Positions 17,081-20,401 of a DNA stretch of 20,401 nucleotides are shown here, one piece after another; position 1 is the first letter of the stretch; every line of letters begins with the position of its first letter. Position numbers and translations under genes: made by a program. Source of the stretch: an uncultured Eubacteriales bacterium (GTDB lineage Bacteria > Bacillota > Clostridia > Oscillospirales > Acutalibacteraceae). Below the pieces are notes generated by a model that did no database searches, was not told where the DNA came from, and saw only the letters and a program-made list of their open reading frames with translations. Location: contig CAKUPP010000021.1 of NCBI GenBank assembly GCA_934675165.1, forward strand, positions 1 to 20,401. Direction: 5' to 3'.

Positions 17081-18037
17081 TCACTTAACATTTAAGTCTT
17101 CTCTACCCATATGACCGTAGGTGGCTAAATTTTTATAAATTGGTTTTTTGAGACCCAGATTCTTAATAATAACCTGTGGGCGCAAATTAAAGTTATTTTG
17201 TATAAAATTTTCTAATTTGATATTTGAATGCTCAGATGTGCCGAAAGTTTCTAGCATATGTATCAACTATAATCTTTCTGCCAGTTAATCCACTATCACT
17301 AGCAGGGCCATCTATTACAAATCTACCTGTGGGATTAACAAAAATCTTCGTGTTACTATCAATCATGTTTTTGGGAACTGTAGAAAATGTAACGGTTTCA
17401 ATAATATCACTACGTATCTTTTCTAAATCAACATATTCAGAATGCTGAGCTGAAATTATTATGGCATCAATCCGTTTGGGTACATCATCTTCGTACTCAA
17501 CCGTTACCTGAGTTTTCCCGTCAGGACGTAAATATTTTAAAATTTTTTCTTTCCGTACATATGTAAGTCGTTTAGCAAGTTTGTGAGCTAATGATATAGG
17601 CAAAGGCATGAGTTCAGGAGTTTCATCACAAGCAAATCTAAACATCATCCCTTGACGATCTACTGCACCTATTGCGCATCTGATTCTTCATCGCCATTTT
17701 TGTTCTCTCAAAGATAGATTTACACCTAAATCAATGTCTGGTGACTGCGAATTTATTGACGAAATAATACCACAAGTATTTCCATCAAAACCAAATTCAG
17801 AATTATTGTATCCGACATCCAAAATGACCTTCCTTGCTACATTAGCAACATCTACATAGCACTTAGTAGATATTTCGCCTATTATATGTACTAATCCCTT
17901 AGTAATAACCGTTTCGCAATCAACATGGCATCTGAATCTCTCAATAGTATCTCGTCGAGAATCGCATCCGAAATTTGGTCACAAAGTTTATTGGGATGTC
18001 CTTCTGTTACGGATTCAGAAGTAAAAAATCTTCTCAA
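17081..18037 (-). pseudogene. metK: Decayed S-adenosylmethionine synthetase gene
   Basis: MetK makes S-adenosylmethionine from methionine and ATP. Homologous stretches lie in order but in several frames: RRFFTSESVTEGHPNKLCDQ (from the TTG at 18037, with GGAAGG upstream), CETVITKGLVHIIGEIS (after a frameshift near 17925), NGDEESDA (another near 17700), IGAVDRQGMMFRFACDE (another near 17670), RPDGKTQVTVEYEDD, GLTGRKIIVDTYA, then a deletion near 17260 of roughly 60 codons that removes the GGGAFSGKD region, then LETFGTSEHSNIKLE to YGHMGREDLNVK and a TGA where MetK has Trp. Active-site GHPDK has become GHPNK and GAGDQG has become GAVDRQG. No active enzyme can be made. The conserved middle suggests recent decay. 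Confidence 0.93.
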
Positions 18038-18127
18038 ATAAAACCTTCCTTTACAGTAAATCACTGGATTAGACAAGATTTGATTTACAAGCTAAATTTT
18101 CGACACTAAACGCCCCTAACATGGATA

Positions 18128-18156
18128 ATTATAGTGCGTCAGGAAATATTTGCCAA
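18128..18156 (-). promoter_or_regulatory. Strong promoter upstream of the metK pseudogene
   Basis: Minus strand: -35 TTGGCA (18156-18151), 17-base spacer, -10 TATAAT (18133-18128). About 90 bases of leader precede the metK start, without a recognisable SAM-I riboswitch. The promoter is undamaged although metK is dead, perhaps because it drives the membrane protein and CYTH genes beyond. Confidence 0.7.
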
Positions 18157-18339
18157 ATAAAATTTCAATTAAAATTAAGTTATATATATATATATATATA
18201 TATATAACGCATTTTTAATATTATTGAATAAATTTATTATATTTTTCAAAATCTGTGAAAAATTACTGCGTTTTTTAAAACCCAAAAACTTTTAAACAAT
18301 CTTAATTTAACGTAAACTAAATATTTATTTTTTAAAAGT
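18157..18339. other. AT-rich non-coding stretch
   Basis: Lies between the metK promoter and the recombinase remnant. It holds the TA repeat listed separately and otherwise nothing I can identify. Confidence 0.4.
18181..18206. repeat. (TA)13 dinucleotide repeat
   Basis: Thirteen uninterrupted TA units, self-complementary, about 25 bases upstream of the metK -35 box. Length is likely to vary between strains through slippage. Confidence 0.9.
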
Positions 18340-18955
18340 GGTAATATAGATTTAAAGCTGCAGAGAATGTATTTTAGCAGTTTTTATGGCTCAAAGGTAT
18401 GGTATTTGAGTGATAAATACCGAAAGATTATATGGCAGTACAACATCAAATTTAAAAACAAAAAGAAACGCAAAACTCCTCATTTGACTGAGGAACAAAT
18501 AAAAGAAGAATTTGCAAAAGCGTTTAATAAATTAATCAGCAACAAAGATAAAGTTATAAAAGAGTGCGAAAGCACTGTTTTAAGCCTCGTAAATACTGAA
18601 GATATAGACAGCAAAATATTAAAACTCCAGGAAGAAAGCGAGATTATAGTCGAGTTAATGAAGAACCTAATATATGAGAATTCAAGAAAAGTTGTGAACC
18701 AAGATGAATACAATAAAAAATATAATTCTTAACACCGAAAAATATGAAAAAATCAAAAGTGAACTATCGAAATTAGAAGACAAAAAACAAGATTTAAAAG
18801 TTCGTAGAGATAAAATAAAGATATTTATTGACAATCTTAAAAACCATAATGAAGTTATGTCTGTATTTGATGAGAAGCTTTGGTATGCCATGGTAGATAA
18901 AGTTGTAGTTCGTAAGAAGGAAAATATAGAATTTCAATTTAGAAATTCAAACTAA
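18340..18955 (+). pseudogene. Large serine recombinase, C-terminal remnant
   Basis: C-terminal part of a clostridial transposon-type serine recombinase: the end of the zinc-ribbon domain (FYGSKVWYLSDKYRKIIWQY), the conserved KTPHLTEEQIKEEFAKAFN block, a coiled coil and the closing FDEKLWYAMVDKVVVRKKE motif. The zinc-ribbon cysteines are gone: the first CxxC region is missing, and WQC and KCK have become WQY and KRK. The frame breaks in the A-rich run near 18712-18720, so the coiled coil is split between two frames (18367-18732 and 18704-18955). The N-terminal catalytic domain is absent upstream. Non-functional relic of a mobile element. Confidence 0.85.
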
Positions 18956-18971
18956 ATCGGAAGATACTATT

Positions 18972-19341
18972 ATGACAAAAAAGAAAAAAGCAATTTTGTA
19001 CTGTAGATCGGCATGTATAGGTAATGATGATGCGCTAAGTGGTTCAAGAGCAAATGCTAAGGAAATATGCAAAATCACAAGGCTATGAAATAGTAGAAGT
19101 AATAAAAGAATCGTGCAGTAGCACAGACTTAAATAGACCGGGTATTAAAAACATTCATGAAACAATTAACCGATGCAAAGTGGATATATTAATTGCTAGA
19201 GATATAAGTAGATATGGTCGTTGTTCAATGGCAAAGATTTTGGATTTTATTAAGAATCTTCAAAAAAAGGGAGTAAATACACTTACTATTGCGGATAAAG
19301 ATTTGCAAAGTTTTATTCGAGTTTTTAAAGCTTTTGAGTAA
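18972..19341 (+). pseudogene. Second serine recombinase, N-terminal remnant
   Basis: Begins 17 bases after the first remnant, on the same strand. The start of a resolvase domain, MTKKKKAILYCRSACIG, matches the usual ILYCRVS, but the catalytic Ser position now reads Ala. A frameshift near 19040 moves the homology to a second frame: VQEQMLRKYAKSQGYEIVEV, STDLNRPGIK, VDILIARDISRYGR. Homology ends after about 120 residues at a TAA, so most of the protein is lost. Two adjacent recombinases in one orientation are typical of clostridial integrative elements; here both are dead. Confidence 0.83.
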
Positions 19342-19367
19342 TATGATATTTATAAACATAGAATGGA

Positions 19368-19406
19368 TTATACCGTAGACAAAACTGTGGTATAAACCGT
19401 TTTTTG
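19368..19406 (+). terminator. Terminator after the recombinase remnants
   Basis: Ten-pair stem (19368-19377 with 19386-19395, two G-T pairs), loop GACAAAAC, then TTTTTT at about 19400-19405. The left arm and loop contain GTAGACAAA, part of the dispersed element's core word, possibly by chance. Confidence 0.7.
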
Positions 19407-19519
19407 CTTTTTATGGAAAGAATTACTTGAAACAAACTATTATATTTTAATAATTATGAATTTTATAATTGATTATTCTAGCATTTTTTAATATAATTTA
19501 TGAGACGGAGGTGATGACT

Positions 19520-19975
19520 TTGTGGCATGGAATATATTTTACTAATTTATGTGCTAAAAAAGTAATCAATTATTTCATTAAAAGAAAAGTTATAGAAAAA
19601 GACGTACTGATGACAGTAGATATCGGTGAAAAAATTCCACCCGGGACTCAAGATGTCTACAATATAATTTTTGAAAAACCTCAAAGCTCTAACGTTAAAA
19701 GGCTTTTCACTAAGAATGAAATTGAAATCAAAAGAATTTTTATAGAAGGAGAGCTCCTAAAATTCAAATATGCAGACGGTATAATTGGCTGTGAAAAAGC
19801 AGATGTATATATGCTTAAACAAGAATTTCCTAAATATGAAAAGCTAAAATCAAAAAATTACGATTGGCCTCTTGTTTTGGTTAATGATAAAATCAAGTTA
19901 AAGTTCTTAGTAAAAAGTAATTCTCAAATTGTAAGTTTAACAGACATAGTTAGTGAATTGGAACAATCGTCATGA
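19520..19975 (+). CDS. Hypothetical protein coupled to the GNAT gene
   Basis: I do not recognise this 151-residue protein. It begins MWHGIYFTNLCAKKVINYF, is soluble and mixed alpha/beta, lacks a signal peptide, and ends SELEQSS. An earlier in-frame ATG (19469) is rejected: GGAGGTGA (19507-19514) is placed for the TTG at 19520. Its TGA stop overlaps the next ATG as ATGA, so the two proteins are probably made together. Gene pairs of an unknown protein with a GNAT enzyme include some toxin-antitoxin systems, but nothing here shows toxicity. It lies just outside the decayed recombinases, so it may have come with that element. A weak promoter may lie near 19427 (TTGAAA). Confidence 0.65.
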   Translation: MWHGIYFTNLCAKKVINYFIKRKVIEKDVLMTVDIGEKIPPGTQDVYNIIFEKPQSSNVKRLFTKNEIEIKRIFIEGELLKFKYADGIIGCEKADVYMLKQEFPKYEKLKSKNYDWPLVLVNDKIKLKFLVKSNSQIVSLTDIVSELEQSS

Positions 19976-20401
19976 TAGTTTTAGAAACCGAGAGACTTAT
20001 TTTAAGAGAAATATCATTTGAGGACTTTCAAGAATTATCTGAAATATTACAAAATCCAAAAGTTATGTTGCCGTGGAACGAATTATTTACCAATCAAGAA
20101 TTAAAACATTGGATAGCCGATAATATCAAGCAATATAAACGGTATCGTACGGGATATTTAGCAGTCATTAAAAAATCAGACCTTAGTTTTATAGGAATAA
20201 TTGGGGTGGTAAAGTTACATATAGAAAACACCAAATTTTATGAACTGGGATATGTTTTGAAAGAGAAATATAGAGGCAAGGGTTATGCTATTGAAAGCAT
20301 AAAAAGATGCATTAATTATGCATCTCAGACTGTAGACAAAGCAGGTTTTCTTTCATTCAGAAAACCTGCTTTAAATTTTTTGGAAAGTGAAATGAAACAA
20401 A
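19972..20401 (+). CDS. GNAT N-acetyltransferase, 3' end replaced by element; runs off window
   Basis: Ribosomal-protein-type (RimJ/RimL-like) acetyltransferase start: LETERLILREISFEDFQEL, a central beta sheet (FIGIIGVVKLHIE, YELGYVLKEKYRGKGYAIE) and the acetyl-CoA loop RGKGYA at residues 108-113. Up to residue 118 (INYA) it follows the family; there the expected AF and the last third, about 50 residues with the Asn motif and C-terminal strands, are replaced. The frame runs on through element copy 3 as SQTVDKAGFLSFRKPALNF and stays open to the window end. The enzyme probably lacks part of its fold. Loss of function is inferred, not proven. Coupled to the preceding gene by ATGA. Confidence 0.8.
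   Translation, partial: MIVLETERLILREISFEDFQELSEILQNPKVMLPWNELFTNQELKHWIADNIKQYKRYRTGYLAVIKKSDLSFIGIIGVVKLHIENTKFYELGYVLKEKYRGKGYAIESIKRCINYASQTVDKAGFLSFRKPALNFLESEMKQ
20325..20381 (+). repeat. Dispersed hairpin element, copy 3, inside the GNAT gene
   Basis: TCAGACTGTAGACAAAG at 20325-20341, then a hairpin with perfect 13-bp arms AAAGCAGGTTTTC (20338-20350) and its complement (20360-20372), nine-base loop, then TTTTTT near 20376-20381. Only the AAAG/CTTT base of the stem is shared with copies 1 and 2; the rest of the stem differs yet stays paired. It has terminator form and lies in the sense direction of the gene. Confidence 0.78.

Noticed and set aside
17081..17100. TGA read as Trp (genetic code 4), since metK has TGA at a conserved Trp
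   Set aside because: The long intact genes contain no in-frame TGA, and metK has several other lesions, so a nonsense mutation is the simpler reading.
18038..18127. SAM riboswitch in the metK leader
   Set aside because: The leader lacks the conserved start of SAM-I elements and shows no clear multi-stem fold or terminator by eye.

Overview
The window looks like the chromosome of a low-GC Gram-positive bacterium (Clostridia-type) living inside a eukaryotic cell, with a genome in decay. The Gram-positive signs are strong AGGAGG-type ribosome binding sites, several TTG starts, an anchored LysM-G5-M23 wall peptidase and a heterodimeric LSQGEKQ-type ABC exporter. The intracellular signs are a Tlc/Npt nucleotide translocase, a cluster of exported effector-like proteins including an ankyrin-GTPase fusion, a rotted metK and recombinase remnants. 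Clostridial endosymbionts of protists would fit, but this is inference; no marker gene here fixes the taxon.

Layout. 1-1600: minus-strand nucleotide translocase with tandem terminators. 1837-5493: minus-strand two-gene operon for a heterodimeric ABC exporter with one degenerate ATP site. 5674-7218: LysM-G5-M23 peptidase with its own promoter and terminator. 7327-12687: four plus-strand genes for exported proteins (coiled-coil; coiled-coil with C-terminal membrane anchor; ankyrin repeats plus Ras-like GTPase; two-TM Cys-rich), closed by a bidirectional terminator. 12778-14346: AAA-ATPase/PD-(D/E)XK protein on the minus strand. 14702-14827: promoter and tRNA-Ala(CGC). 14923-18156: minus-strand chain from a strong promoter through the metK pseudogene into a small membrane protein, a CYTH-domain enzyme and three ORFs in one frame ending in an ABC-2-like permease fragment. 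18340-19406: remains of two tandem large serine recombinases. 19520-20401: an unknown gene translationally coupled to a GNAT acetyltransferase whose 3' part has been replaced by a dispersed hairpin element.

How it fits together. The translocase would take host ATP; loss of metK implies that S-adenosylmethionine, if still needed, comes from a second gene or the host; the exported cluster would act outside the bacterial membrane, plausibly on the host. Three members of that cluster end in a similar short basic-aromatic tail, a possible shared sorting or membrane-binding signal. A 17-base word, TCAGACTGTAGACAAAG, heads three hairpins in the window, each in sense orientation relative to the gene it follows or invades.
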